Positions 21,201 through 32,897 of a DNA stretch of 64,000 nucleotides are shown here, piece by piece. Positions within the stretch are counted from its first letter, which is position 1, and each line of letters begins with the position of its first letter. The DNA is taken from assembly GCA_001949185.1 (NCBI GenBank), contig BDGG01000011.1:1412597-1476596 (forward strand), read 5' to 3'. Source of the stretch: Ramazzottius varieornatus (taxonomy: Eukaryota; Tardigrada; Eutardigrada; Parachela; Ramazzottiidae). Below the pieces are notes generated by a model that searched no databases, was not told the DNA's origin, and was given only the letters and a program-made list of their open reading frames with translations. The translations under genes and the position numbers were made by a program.

Positions 21201-23603
21201 ATGGCGGTTCAGTCTTCTGCCTCCTCGTCTTTCCACGATGAATACTCGACGCCAAAGATATTGACTTGGGCCCGAGGTTTGGAGACATTCGAACGGATGG
21301 ATTTCGTCTACCGTTTGATCCACTCGCTCTTCCCCACCGAACTGCGCTACATCCACGGCATCATTGATGGTCTGCTCAAGCGTGACGAAGCTCTGTGTTC
21401 CGCCTCTGTCCAGCAAGCCAACGATTTCGTCCGTCTTTCCAATTACTACGAAGCTCACGTTCCTCACCACGTTCTGTCCGACGATGGCCTTCGACGGCAG
21501 TTCATTGTCGACCTGTCCGCACTGCACCCTCTCAACTTCTACTGTGCCGATATCTTCTTCGCTGTCCTGCACAGAGCAGAGTTGATGAGCTGGGCTTTCA
21601 ACAGAAATCAGGAAACGATGCTGAAGGAAATGATCCTAATTGTGACGATGGTGGCGCGCCATGCAGCGTTTCGCTTTGATAACCGCCTATACACTTGGCA
21701 GGTGGCACGGAAACTGCTCAAATCCCTCCACGATCTCCAGGTACATTCTCTGTTCTGTCTCATTCACCATTCTATTTTCCGTTACAACGAACGACTATGA
21801 ACCGACCGTCGCGAAGACATGCTTAGATAAAAAGCGGCCACTCTTCAGCCGGAAGTGGATGTTTTGTTGGCACATTAAACAGCTCGGCCTGCTAAGACTA
21901 TTACCAGGTGGGTTACGTCGCGCGCCACATTCCCCGTGTTATTCGCTGTGCAGTTGCCCATGACGTCATCGCACTGGATATCGTCAGTTGATTGGCTTGA
22001 TTGGTTTGTGAAGAACTTGGCGGAAAGTTTTCTTTGTGCCGGAAGCAACCACGAGCAACTTGGGATTTTGGATGTAGGATAGATTTTTATGAACAGTCTA
22101 ACAGTTATGAGTATGTTCTATTTCAGAATATGGAAGAGACGAATGCATTGTACATGCCGGAATATGAAGACAGCAGCCACGGCGACGAACGTCCCGTTCA
22201 GCCGGAAGTCTTCGAAGCCGAACCGGTGTTGACCACTTCTGGGTGAGTACTTTTTGTTGTTCTCTCTCGTGAAATTTCTATGACGAGTAGGACTGATCAA
22301 GGTTTCTAGTTCGGTGGTTAGAGCGGAGCAAAGAAGTCGCGACCACGCGGAAGTCTTAATGAACGGCCATGGTGAAAGCCTCCTTCCTCCTCCTGAACCC
22401 GTCCACGTTCCCCCACCTTCTCCCGTCCACAACGCGGCCTTCCCTCCACTGAACAGTGGGCAGAGTAGTACTACTGTCTCGCTACCACGGCCTCATTTGG
22501 ACTATGCCAAGATGACCAAAGAAAGATCGCCGCAGAACGACCAAAGAAGAGACTCCCAACAGCGCCTGTCCGATGCTTCCTCACCTCCCAAGAAAGATCA
22601 AATACCTCCTCTAGGTCAACGAGCCAACTCAGTAGGGAACTATTCTTCGTTGAATGAGGAGATTCGGTCAGAAAGTAGAGAAGGCAAAGGTAGAAAAGTC
22701 TTTCAGACGCAACGGTCGGCGCCGTTGGAGAACGAGCCAATCAACGAATTGGCTTATAACCAATCAAGCGCAGCCGCAGCTCACCCGACCAATAAAATGC
22801 CCTGTCATCAATCAAGCGTAGACCAGACAAACCACACATTGCACAATGGTCCTGTGATAGGCAACGCCGACCTCCCCATGGAAGACTCTGCCTTAAGGAT
22901 AGCGGAAAGCGGTCACAGAACGACGACAGAGTCGCAGATTGTTATGAAGATCAAAACCACCGGAAACTTCCCAAATAGCTACGCCATGACAATGCAGAAC
23001 GGACCGAGGTTTCCGTCGAACCACCTGGTACCTCAGGGCCCACCGCCTGGTCAAAGTGTTGCGCAACAGAAGCTTGTAACATGCTACAACTGTGGCCAAA
23101 CGGGACATTACGGAGATCAGTGTCCGAGAAAGCCTCCGATGAATCCTGAGCAAGCAGGTAGATGATCGAACAAAAAATCGGTTAAAAGTTGTAAAATAAA
23201 GAAAACTCGAAAATAATGTAAACAATCAAAACAAAATACATTGAATTCCATTAGCTGGCATTAAATTATTTCAGGCATTATTCTGAAGCCCGACGAAGAA
23301 CCTTGGCAATACCGTTTCCCCAAGTGGCGCACGTTTTCGGTGCTCTTGGCTGGAAGCGTGCCCCACTTGGAAAACGATCTGTTTGAGTTTCCAATTGGCG
23401 CACGTTATCAGTATTTGTGATCGCAAGGGTGCGCCATTTGTTAATTGACTTTGGAGTGAATAATTTTCATTAGCAGTCTGAAATAAATTTCTCAACGGAT
23501 GTTAATTGATTTTGTTTTTTCCCTTGCAGAGAAGTACTGTCCGCTTAGACGGGACGCAAAACAGTATACGGAAGCTGGAAGGACTCCGTCACGGCATCAT
23601 TGA
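21201..23603 (+). CDS. ZCCHC14/ZCCHC2-like protein with C-terminal CCHC zinc knuckle
   Basis: Four exons, 525 residues: 21201-21740, 22127-22242, 22310-23157, 23530-23603, with compatible phases and GT-AG borders. The ATG at 21201 begins MAVQSSAS. Residues about 20-130 resemble the N-terminal helical module of the ZCCHC2/ZCCHC14 family (LETFERMDFVYRLIHSLFP, then ELRYIHGIIDGLLKRD). The middle is Ser/Pro/Gln-rich and probably disordered. Near the C terminus is one CCHC knuckle, CYNCGQTGHYGDQC (C-x2-C-x4-H-x4-C), followed by a short last exon beginning EKYCPLRRD; the vertebrate proteins share this placement. ZCCHC14 works with TENT4 poly(A) polymerases in RNA tailing, so an RNA-binding role is likely. 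The protein is shorter than the vertebrate members and I see no PX or SAM domain. Intron 3 holds hairpin repeats. Confidence 0.8.
23319..23440. repeat. Pair of GTGGCGCAC-family hairpins (ZCCHC14-like gene, last intron)
   Basis: Units 23319-23370 and 23391-23440, each with facing GGCGCAC and GTGC(G/C)CCA arms, joined by a GAAAACGATCTGTTTGAGTTT spacer like those near other members. Confidence 0.8.
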
Positions 23604-25301
23604 CTGCAGCAGTCCGTGGCAGAATCCTCAAGAAAGGAAGTTGAAGACTTTGATTTTAACTTCGCCTTGGTCGTGATAACTTCCTGATCTTTTTGTCGCT
23701 TTGTATAGACTCGGACAAAAAGTACCTGGTACAATTGACTTCTGACTGATGAAACCGATGAAAAGGACAGGAATGTTAATTTTGTCTTGATGTGATGTGA
23801 TGGGAGCAAATGGGGAATCTTTCTTGGAATCTGACTGGCGGAAACATGTATTGTAATAAGGTTTCCCCGTCAGGAGTTTCCTCTTGTCTTTTCTGGTGGA
23901 TCTACTGCAGAGCTTTTGTGGTCTGCTTTTTGACGACTCTTTTGTATTGTACGATGAATATAGTGCTATGATGTACACCTTTGAGAATTTATGATTAACT
24001 GCGTCGTACCTCAAACTCCGCTGCTGCTCTGTCGCAAAATGTTTTTGTTGATTTCATTCACTTCTTTTATGTAGAATTGTATCATACCGTGATGGGAAGA
24101 AGATGCTCAAGCTCTTTTTTTATTCACTTCCGGATTCTACGGCGAATGCATGGGCAAATAAATTTCGAAGCGCCTGCCTTCTTATACAGCAGCAGAGCCG
24201 AACGCCTACTTACAGTAGATGACGATTTCCCGCAAAGCCGGCACATGAAGCCCGACAGGCCCTTCGAATTGGCTGACGTCACGCTTTACTAAAAAATAAA
24301 TCGTGAAACAGGTAACAAAATGCAGGAAACAAACACAATTCATGGGACGGGATCACAGGTGAATTCTATCCTTGGGTTTCCTAACAACTGTTGTTCGTTT
24401 GGGTTTCGGGAGCTTTTCAACCTGAGTGCGACGCTTCGGGTAGAAATACAACCGACATTTGAAGAAAAACTGAGCATACAAAGAGGTTAGCGGGATATGA
24501 CTCGGCTTAGATGTCCACTAACCTGCAACGGAAACACCCACAGAGGGAAGCAGAACAAAGGGAAGACTCTAGGGAAGAGTCAGCAGCAGAACTAACGGCG
24601 ACAGAAGAGGCCAGGCAGACGACAAGAGCGATAAAGGTGATGATGGGACGAGTCGAGGCTTCTTCGAGAAGCCTGCAAGAAACAGAGGTCAGCCAGCAGA
24701 TGGTCCACTCTCCACCGTCGAAGGCTCGAACCAAGCACTTACTCGATAAACAGCGGCAGAGGGATATAGGGGGATACAATGGACGAAGATAGCAAGGGAT
24801 GCCGGAAAGCAGGAAGATCCCGTAACCTGCCGGTAATCTGATGCAATACCAGAGTGCGTCAGAACAGCTGGCTGCTTCGCTGCTCGTTCGCTGCCGCGCT
24901 GAGATAAGTGTCACAGCGTGTTGAATATTTGGTGGAGACAAGATACACGGTTTGTAGTGTCCAAGGACAGGCTAAAATCATCCAAGAACCTCTGTTCGGT
25001 ACTGCACACTGTGCAGTTTTTGTAGATGCGTGATGGAATGCGCTCGGCCTTTGTACATAACACAGCACGCCATTCAGATTTGTATTCATGCGCGTGAGGT
25101 TGTGCACCAGATGCACTTGCCATGGTGCAATGCACTGCGCCGGTACAAGAGCGATATCGTAACTTCGTGACTCATAATATTTAATCTTCATTATCGAATG
25201 GTGATCCTTCATACTGAGTTGCTTTCTCTCTCTCCCTCTCTTGAACTGATGTACTGCTGGTGCCTGTTCTCTTGTCTCTTCAGTCTATGATTTGAGGTGA
25301 G

Positions 25302-25577
25302 TCACGACTGTCTAATCTTGTTCGAGAATTGCCGCGTCAAGAGGCTGACAAGCCAGGCAAGAAAACCGCCGGCAACTACACCGACGCAAGATCCTCTGTG
25401 ACTTTTGCAGGCTTTCTGCGTTCCCCTTGCTGCTCGACAAGCTGTCAGGGACTTTCTGGGACGTTCTTCACACATAAACCAACAGACGGTGTTGATCAGA
25501 TTGCTGGCCTGTTGATCGTGGTAGGTTTCTTCAGTCGCAAACGCCCAGAAGTTAACGGTTAAGTATGAGCGGCGCAC
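25302..25577 (-). CDS. Hypothetical small protein with hydrophobic C terminus
   Basis: A 91-codon ATG-initiated frame with a predicted hydrophobic segment near the end (GVVAGGFLAWLVSLL) followed by basic residues, as in a tail-anchored protein. The opposite strand is also open over most of this stretch, which weakens the call. Not recognised. Confidence 0.2.
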   Translation of the reverse strand: MRRSYLTVNFWAFATEETYHDQQASNLINTVCWFMCEERPRKSLTACRAARGTQKACKSHRGSCVGVVAGGFLAWLVSLLTRQFSNKIRQS

Positions 25578-25773
25578 AAAGTCACGTGATCTTGCGCCTG
25601 TTTACTGCTAGTCCCGTGGTACTCCGCGCAGTTACTCGGTTACGGTCCTAAACGATGACGTAATCTGAGCTTGCGAAATCGACTCGCAAAGCTCATGCTA
25701 AAATTTTCGGAAAATCACGTGGTTTTTCGCCCATGTGCAGCATTAGGTCCGTCACGTGTCTGGATCGCTTCTT

Positions 25774-26064
25774 CAAGTGGCGCACATTTTCAGCCAGAAA
25801 CACCGAAAGCATGCGTCACTGTGAAAAATGGCCAAACTTGACAACATTGTTTCTCCAAGTGGCGCAAGCTACTCGCCAGTACGAGGTAAAACTAATGGAG
25901 TTGGCAATGTGAAATCGCATGGTGGGGTTGTCAACAAGAGAAACAGAGAGAATAGGCGCATTGCATACTCTGTCTGTTTCTCTTGTTGACAACGTCCCCT
26001 TGCGAGTTTGCATTGACAACTCCGTTAGTTGTACCTCGTAACGCTGCAGCTGTGCGTCACTCTG
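25774..26064. repeat. Hairpin pair of the GTGGCGCAC family, second one split by a MITE
   Basis: First hairpin 25774-25823. The second starts CCAAGTGGCGCAAG at 25855 and resumes at 26041-26064 (TGTGCGTCACTCTG) after the inserted element 25880-26040. A lone family half-site (CACGTGCGCCACTAGG) lies near 26478-26500. Confidence 0.75.
25880..26040. mobile_element. MITE with TACGAGGTA ends and about 70-base TIRs
   Basis: The two ends are reverse complements over about 72 bases (outermost TACGAGGTA / TACCTCGTA; inner block GTTGTCAACAAGAGAAACAG), leaving a very short centre. The whole 161-base element could fold into one long hairpin. It is inserted inside the loop of a GTGGCGCAC-family hairpin. The same outer word begins the element at 42239-42568. 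Confidence 0.85.
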
Positions 26065-26543
26065 AAAAACAGCCGAGCTGGCGCGAAACCTGTGACTTCT
26101 ACAATGTCGAAAATGCATTTAAAGAAGGTTCCGTTTTTGAACTCTTTCGAAGTTAAACACCAAAAGGGCGAGAAATTTCTCTCGAAAACGGTTGAGATAA
26201 GCATCTAAGGAAGAAAATGTGGCAGGCGAATCCTGGATGAGAGTGAAATATAAGGAAGACATTTTTAATGAGCATTGAAGGATGAAGTGTCGCTTTTGTC
26301 AGACGGACGATATGCACGAGTTCGATGCTATCCTCTGACGGGAAAAGATCGCTGGGATATTTATGGACGTCAATGTCAGACAGTTTCGTCAAGAGAGGCG
26401 GGCTATGTGGATGAGGGGGTGATTTGCCAGATTCTTTCTCTTTTAAGACGCTCATGCGCCGCTTGCTTTCAGTTAATGCCTTCAAGCACGTGCGCCACTA
26501 GGCATTAGGTGATTTAGTGATACAGGCATCAGGCGGATCAGAA

Positions 26544-27476
26544 ATGGGACGAATCCGTCGAAACAGAAACCGAGAAAGAAACGCGCCCTCGAGTTCCGCA
26601 CGGCCTTACTCGCTGTCCGCCGAATACTTCGCCAGAGACATACCTCCCCGTTTCCCCATTCCTATAAAGAACGATGAAGTTGTCAGGCGGCAAGGCGAGC
26701 TGCTGGAAAAGCTTTATGAGAGTAACATGCATATGCAAGCTCGGCTGTTCGCGAACAAGCTCATGTCAGCTGACGACGTTAACTCCATCGAAGGTAACCT
26801 TCCAGCATAAACAATATGGCACTGTTTGCAAGGCAGCCGAATACTTTTCCGATTTTTGCAGACCTGCTTCTCCAGCGGAAACAGGAGAACCGGAAGTGGT
26901 CGCGACTTGTCATCGACTGTATCGAGGAACGGGAGTTCATTACGAAGAAGATTAACTTCTACAAGGTAAGACAATGCTCGGTCGTGTATGCACGTACCTC
27001 CGTGCAGCTGTTTCGAAATCGTCACGTCCATAACTTCAACCTGCTCGAATAATCATCTCGTGCGCACGTATTACTCTGAGATTTATTTGAAGATCGTCGA
27101 GGACAAGATCAAGAACAAGCTGCCCGTGCCGAATAACATAGACAAGGAGCTGAAAATATTCGAGCCATCTTTTAATGGTCGGAAGATGGAACTATACGAT
27201 GCTGCCGTGGTTTCAAACTACAAGACCAGCGTGAAAGATTTGTATTCGAAATACCAGAAAGAACTCCTGCAACTCAAAATAGGTTTCGAAGAGTTAAGTC
27301 TTTCCGCTATGTCTTCGAAGCTAGCGGATGTCAGAAAGGAAATAACTGAGAAGTATTCAGCCCATGACGCGAACCTTTTTATCGGAGAGTGTAACGTTCA
27401 GTTCGGCAAGTATAAGCAAGACTCTATCAATAACCATCGGTTCTTTGAGAACTTCCCCTTTGGACAACCTGTATAG
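26544..27476 (+). CDS. Hypothetical helical protein, three exons
   Basis: Exons 26544-26793, 26862-26965 and 27081-27476 give 249 residues with matching phases. The ATG at 26544 has a purine at -3 (MGRIRRNRNRERNAP, very basic). The first two introns have good donors (GTAACC, GTAAGA) and acceptors (TTTTTGCAG; the second, ACTCTGAG, is weaker). The protein is charged and mostly helical, with Lys/Glu-rich stretches (RKQENRKWSRLVIDCIEERE, EDKIKNKLPVPNNIDKE) but no catalytic motif I can recognise, no signal peptide and no membrane span. It sits 220 bases upstream of the THAP/P-element transposase on the same strand. There is no evidence of a link. Confidence 0.5.
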
Positions 27477-28347
27477 TTACTCCTGTATTTTCATTTTGGT
27501 AAAATTTCACGGCTGATTGGACCTGTTCCGCGAGAATCGGATACTCCTATGCTCCTAGAGTAAAGACAAAAATGAGTGACGTACATTACCAGTATGTATG
27601 GATAGCCTGATTAAAAACACCCGATGTTCGAAGTCAGGAAAACCATGTTATTTTGCACAATTTGTGAAACGACAGTTGTTTTTCGTTTCAGAATAATGCC
27701 TCAGTATCGGTACTGTGCTGTGTACAACTGTTCGCATTCTGTCAAACCGAAATGTCGAACCAACTACCCAGGCAAACTTCATTCCTTTCCCAATTCAGCA
27801 AAGAACCCAGACGTCTATGAGAGTTGGGTCAGATTTTGTGGGCGGGGTGAAGGCTGGAAACCGACTCAGACTGACTTCATCTGTGGCGTCCATTTTGTGT
27901 CGAAGAAAGGGAAGTTTTTTGGTACAGAAGAACCCATGCTGCCTGCGAACCTGATGGAAACTTCCTGTGAAAACACTGAGAATATTCCCTCACACCTACC
28001 TTTGGACTCTTCCTTTCAGTGCAACTCCGAAAGCTTCCTGAACACCACCCTTTCCTCCCCGAAAAAATACCATGATTGTCTTCCTCTGGACCAGACCCTC
28101 GACTCGAACGCTGAAGACGGAGAAAGCTCTGCGGAAGTTATTCGGAGCAGCATCGCCGAGTTCTACGAGTCTGCTTTCCCCAACGTTGCATTAGCCAAGT
28201 GTCCCCCTGGCTGGAAACTCGTTCTCGACAGTTCAACCACCGCGCTGTTCGCTGAGATTGATGAACAAACCACAGATGTCACTCGTTCTGTTGGAATAAA
28301 ATCGAATGGAGGTTCGTGTTAATTGTTTAAAATGGGCCACTTCTTTC

Positions 28348-28540
28348 TTAACACTCTCAGCACGAAGCTTTTCGTGTTCGCAGGGTACTACCGTCCTCGT
28401 CGTATTTACAACAGTTTGATTGGCAGTTTGATTACAACAGTTTGATTTACAACAGTTTGAAGGACCAAAAGGTGAGATCAGGAAGCGAAAAATACGGACG
28501 ATTGTATACACAAAGAGGACGGTCGTACTCAGAGTGTTAA
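28348..28540. mobile_element. Internally deleted piggyBac MITE (TTAA ends)
   Basis: Bounded by TTAA at 28348-28351 and 28537-28540. The termini read TTAACACTCTCAGCACGAAG and, on the other strand, TTAACACTCTGAGTACGACC, matching the ends of the 4.6 kb piggyBac element at 35632-40193 (TTAACACTCTGAACACG). 193 bases, non-coding. It sits in intron 1 of the P-type transposase, so it inserted there after that gene arrived. Confidence 0.8.
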
Positions 28541-28811
28541 TACAGTCCGGTCGTCCGAAATCTGTACCAAATTTCCGCAGTTCTAAAACGCGAAAATTAT
28601 TCAAAGTCAACCACATGGCTCGCCATGTTCAGGCAGCCGATCATCTGCCAGTTGATTAGTTGATTTACCCCAGTTAAGCGACTTAAACCAGGGTGTAGTG
28701 CTTGTATTATGTAATTTTGGCATTTAGCATGGCATGCTGCATGGTGAATGTATGGCGGGCTCTGAACTGAGATCCAAAAATTTGGTACAGATTTCGAGCG
28801 ACTGGACTGTA
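28541..28811. mobile_element. Tc1/mariner-type MITE abutting the piggyBac MITE
   Basis: Begins TACAGTCCGGTCGTCCGAAA and ends with the near reverse complement (the other strand reads TACAGTCCAGTCGCTCGAAA). TIRs extend about 35 bases to CTGTACCAAAT. TA duplications at 28541-28542 and 28810-28811. Its left end touches the right TTAA of the preceding MITE. No coding capacity. Confidence 0.85.
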
Positions 28812-31706
28812 CCACTAAAATGTTTCTATCCATCTTTTAGGCATTTTGGCGAAACTGCTCGGGAAAGATTATGAAGACGACCAATTTGATGACTTCTACC
28901 CACTCCACAACCTCCAACATGTAGAAAAGCTGCTGCGATCGGTCGCTGAAGTTAGGCTATGCGCCAACCTGCGGATGCGAGCACCACATTGTGGAATGAT
29001 TTGCGAGTCATCCCGAAAGTTTTACTGTCCCGAATGCTCGCGAGTATACGAAAAAGCTACGAGATATAGGAAGTACGCAGCAGAGTCTACTCTAGTTCAA
29101 GAACGAAGATCAAGGCAAAAGATCGAAAGAACCCGCCAGTTCAAAAAGTAGATCGAGAGACGCGAGAACGACTTGGTTCAGCTGAGGAAAGAAGTTACAG
29201 ATCTAGACACAAAGCTGGAGCAAGCAATCCCCGTAACCGACGATGAGACCAGTTCTTTGTTATACCAGTTTCTACTAATACGTCGAAAGAACAAGTTCGA
29301 TCGGACTCGATACAACAAGTACATCCTGGAAGTGGCTGTTAACATCATGTATCACAGTCCTGCAGCGTACGAGTACCTCCGTGGCAGTCTGAAGTTTCCT
29401 TTGCCTCATCGTAATACCATCATGAAGATCACAGGTATAAATAAGTGAAGGCTTAAAATTGACTTTTTTGAACTTCAAAAACGACTTTTTATAATTCCCG
29501 GTTTCAGGCATGCTTTCTGGAAGATCGGGTTTCGTTCCGGAAGTGAAGGAGATACTCAAAGCGTACAGTGCTAAGCTTCCTCCGCACATGAGATACGTCA
29601 GTATCATGTGGGACGAAATGTCCATCAAGAGCTGCTGCTTTCGCTATCTGAAGCACGAAGACCGGATACTTGGCTTGGTAGATTATGGGGTCTACGGCTC
29701 GAAGCTTACTGCAAAAGAGGAGTCGCAGATTGCTGACCACGCACTGGTAGTCTCCGTGCAGAGCTTGTCCGAGAACACTTTCCAACCAATAGCGTACTTT
29801 TTCACTCACACCACAGTTAAAGCGACAGCTCTGGCTCAGATTATTGAAGCAGCTGTGGGATACGTGGATGAGAGTGAACTGACGGCAGTTTGCTTCGTGT
29901 GTGAAGGAGGCACATCCAACGGGTCCGCTTTCAAGGTGCTAGGGGTACTGCCGGGGGACCATAAAGTAACCGTCAGAGGAAAAAAGATCTATATCATCTA
30001 CGATCCTGTTCACAACGTAAAGTGTTCACGGAATGGTTTCCTCCACAAGGACGGTAGGCGATACGATGGAAAAGGCCAACCACTCAGGGTGAGAGGTTTT
30101 ATTGTCACTATCAGAACATTCCCTATATCATCGTTTTGCAGTTCGTCGACCCAGACGGTAGTTACATCCTGGCTGAGGACAACTGTCATGCAACTCTGGA
30201 ACTCTCTCACTTCCAGTTATTGTATGCCCATGATAACAAGGTCTCCCGTGAAGGCTTGAAACTGCACCCGAAACTCAAAGAGAAAGATGTCTATCCTGAT
30301 AAATTTTCGGTACAGAAGACCAACGGCGCGACACACTTGTTTAGCGAAACATGTGTTCGTGGATTGGAGAAGCTGGAGGAGCAAGGGCTTGCACAGTACA
30401 CTATCGCCACGAGGAAGTATGCACTCTTGATGAATGAGCTGTTCGATGTGTTGAACACTAGCCGGTCTGATCCAAAGTCATGCCGTCAACCAATTTACTG
30501 CTATGAGAAACACAGGCTGGAAAGACTGGAAGCGACCCGCAAACACCTGGTGCTATGGAGGGAGACGGTTCATGTCCAGTATCATCGGTTATCTAACATT
30601 ACGATCCACCACTGGGACGTAACTATCCGTAGCATCATCAGGTGCACTGAGTTTCTTTTCGAGCAAGGGTAGCTCTTCGTTCAGACGAGGCGTTTCAACC
30701 AGGACAATCTTGAGGTAAATTTTAATAATGAAAAGTTCTTGATTAGTTGACACATCGGTTGTAAGTGTAGTTTGGGTCTTGTAGCGCCTGTTCAGCAAGA
30801 TTCGGTATCGAGGGGGTCGGTGCCCTAACCCGAACTTGGAAAACTTCATCGCAGCTTGCAATTGTTGCACGCTGCATAGCGTTATTCACATCGGTCCTCG
30901 CACCAACCAGGAACCTGGCGGCGATGAAAATCCGTTTTCGGGTGCAGAAACCATCCAGCTGTTGAAAACCATAAAGAAAGAACTGGAGACCGAAGACCTC
31001 CCTGACGAAGTATATTTCTTCCAGAACGACGAAGAGCTTGATGAAGCCGAACTCGTCATGCCGGACGAACTTCCAGAGGTCGAAGCACTGAATCGTCAGA
31101 TAGTATATTACCTGGGTTAGTTTCCGACTTGCGTAACAATTAGCGTTCCACCTACACTGTAATATGCAAACTACTGTTGACTTAGGCGGGTTCTCGACAT
31201 ACAGAAGAAGAGTCAACACAAAACTTTGCTTCGAATGTCAGGACTACGGTTTCGTCAGCAAAGACTTTAGAGAGTTCGCTAATCCTCTGGACTCGGCGCC
31301 CACGGCATCGAAAGATCATGGTGGTCTGGAATACGTTGGTACTAACCTCCATAGACTTTTCTGCGATTTGGAAAAGCAGGTCCGACACTTCTTCCAAACA
31401 CATGCTACCGCTGACTGGATTCATAGGCCAGCACGGCAGCTAATTAGAAAGTTCAATGATTCCAGAGTGAAGGATATGTTTCTGTCAGCTGATTTTTTTC
31501 AAAGAGAAGAACGTTCTTGCATGTGTAACTGGAGTAAGATTCTTGATGATTTGCTTTTGTACTATGCTCAGATTCGTGTTCATTTTAAGTGCGAGTGGAT
31601 GAAGATCAATCTTGGTCGCAAACGCGGGAAGGCAAGTGATTTTGCGCATCGAAAGCTGATCGTGCAGTGCGACCTGCCTGTCGGGATGGCTTACCGTAAT
31701 GATTAA

Positions 31707-32897
31707 CTTATTCTATTTTTACCTTATTTTTACCTTTTATGTAGAATTGCCCAGTTTGTCTTCTGGTGAACATTTGCACTCTAAGATCTCGACTAACTCG
31801 ACGATAGCTACGCCCTACCAGCGCATTTTTACCCAAGATCGAGGGTAGTATTCACGGCAAACGATGAAGTCAAACAGCTGTGTGAGCTGACTAAGCGACG
31901 TATGTTGACGTTACAATACATTGGCATGAATAACAGCACCAAGGTATCCACCGTGCTTGAGTTTGGTTTCGATTATTTGGCTTATTTGGTTAATCTCGTT
32001 TGCTTTTATCTTACATCCGAAAGAGCAAACATCTGTACTTCATTTTAATACGCACGAAGTACAGAGATGTCCACTTCTCGAGCGACCGGACTGCACCTCA
32101 TGCAAGAAGATCGCCACATCACGTCTTGAATTCAAGTCAGCATTAATGCGCGGGTATTCGGCGCTTGGTTCTCAAGTACCCTTCCGACACCTCGCTGTAC
32201 CGACTGCGCATATCTGGACTGGCAGATTTTCCCTGACGACAAGAGAATATTTTTCAATAAGTACTTGTTAGAGCACGTTAGCAGAGTCCATATATTCTGC
32301 AGAGTCTATGGACTCTGACGTTAGTCAGCACGTACAACCATTTCAGCACAGTCATGCTGATCGGGATAACGCTCCTTTATCATGGGTCTTCAGCAACGAC
32401 TCTTTCCTGTCCATCAATGTGGATGGCTCGCAAGATGAGCACGGGACTAACGCCCAAGACCTTGATGAGTTCGCGCAGCCCCTTGCTCGGTTGCAATCTG
32501 ATGGACCAGATCACTGACTATGTCCCATGACAGAAAATATAACGCAGTTGGAATTTTATGAAAAGATACTTACCTTCCCCATAATATTATTGGACATGTG
32601 ACTAACTCCGGGATGAAAATAGGAGCCCGGCAAAGAAACGTACAAGATGGATATCAGAAGTGGGGCAAACTTCAAGCCAAAACCAATGAAAAAGTGCGCC
32701 ACTTCGGGCCAACGTTTTTTTTGATTCTATCTGCCGATTTCCCAAATGCACTGCGCGGGTACGCTAGTGAAAGTCAAACCTTCTTCACACCACCACATGG
32801 CAAAGTTATAAAATTCTTATAAATCGTCAAACCAACGATCCACGAAGCTTTGTCCACAAAAGTTTTCTCTCGGCTTACGCATCAACCGATTTATATC
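31707..32897. other. Region between transposase and phosphatase remnant
   Basis: Holds one coding-like small frame (32308-32517) and a palindromic stretch near 32283-32318 (AGAGTCCATA paired with TATGGACTCT). A single GTGGCGCAC-family half-site lies at about 32692 (AGTGCGCCACTTC). Nothing else is recognisable. Confidence 0.4.
32308..32517 (+). CDS. Hypothetical acidic small protein
   Basis: 69 codons from an ATG, rich in Asp, Gln, His and Ser (starts MDSDVSQHVQPFQHSHADRD). It is preceded by a possible acceptor (ATATTCTGCAG), so it may be a terminal exon. Not recognised; no structural features. Confidence 0.25.
   Translation: MDSDVSQHVQPFQHSHADRDNAPLSWVFSNDSFLSINVDGSQDEHGTNAQDLDEFAQPLARLQSDGPDH

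Larger units (their letters stand above)
23604..26543. other. Intergenic region with weak minus-strand candidates and nested repeats
   Basis: After the ZCCHC14-like stop there is about 0.7 kb of probable 3' flank. Three minus-strand stretches are coding-like but unproven: about 24360-24941 (with a hydrophobic run TFIALVVCLASSVAVSSA and possible splice sites), 25302-25577 (ATG-started, 91 codons, hydrophobic C terminus GVVAGGFLAWLVSLL) and 26153-26485 (Pro-rich then hydrophobic). None matches a known family. The composite hairpin/MITE at 25774-26064 lies here. Confidence 0.35.
27696..31706 (+). pseudogene. THAP-domain P-element/THAP9-type transposase with two in-frame TAG codons
   Basis: Six exons (27696-28311, 28841-29434, 29508-30088, 30142-30714, 30785-31115, 31186-31706) keep one frame over 1072 codons, broken only by TAG at 29149-29151 and 30670-30672. 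The N terminus is a THAP zinc-binding domain (C2-CH: MPQYRYCAVYNCSH, WVRFCGRG, FICGVHFVSKKGKFF). A Cys-rich/coiled-coil region follows. Then come P-element transposase motifs: YVSIMWDEMSIKSCCF with an acidic pair, YDPVHNVKCSRNGF, ATHLFSETCVRGLEKL, the TRRFNQDNLE stretch after the second TAG, and KIRYRGGRCPNPN. Family members cut and paste DNA or, like THAP9, persist as single genes. Splice sites are intact, so decay looks recent. No flanking TIRs were identified with confidence. Intron 1 carries two MITEs. Confidence 0.85.

Noticed and set aside
24507-24941. 144-codon minus-strand frame as a secreted Cys-rich protein
   Set aside because: The hydrophobic run has no in-frame ATG before it and two competing frames are open downstream, so no consistent model could be built.
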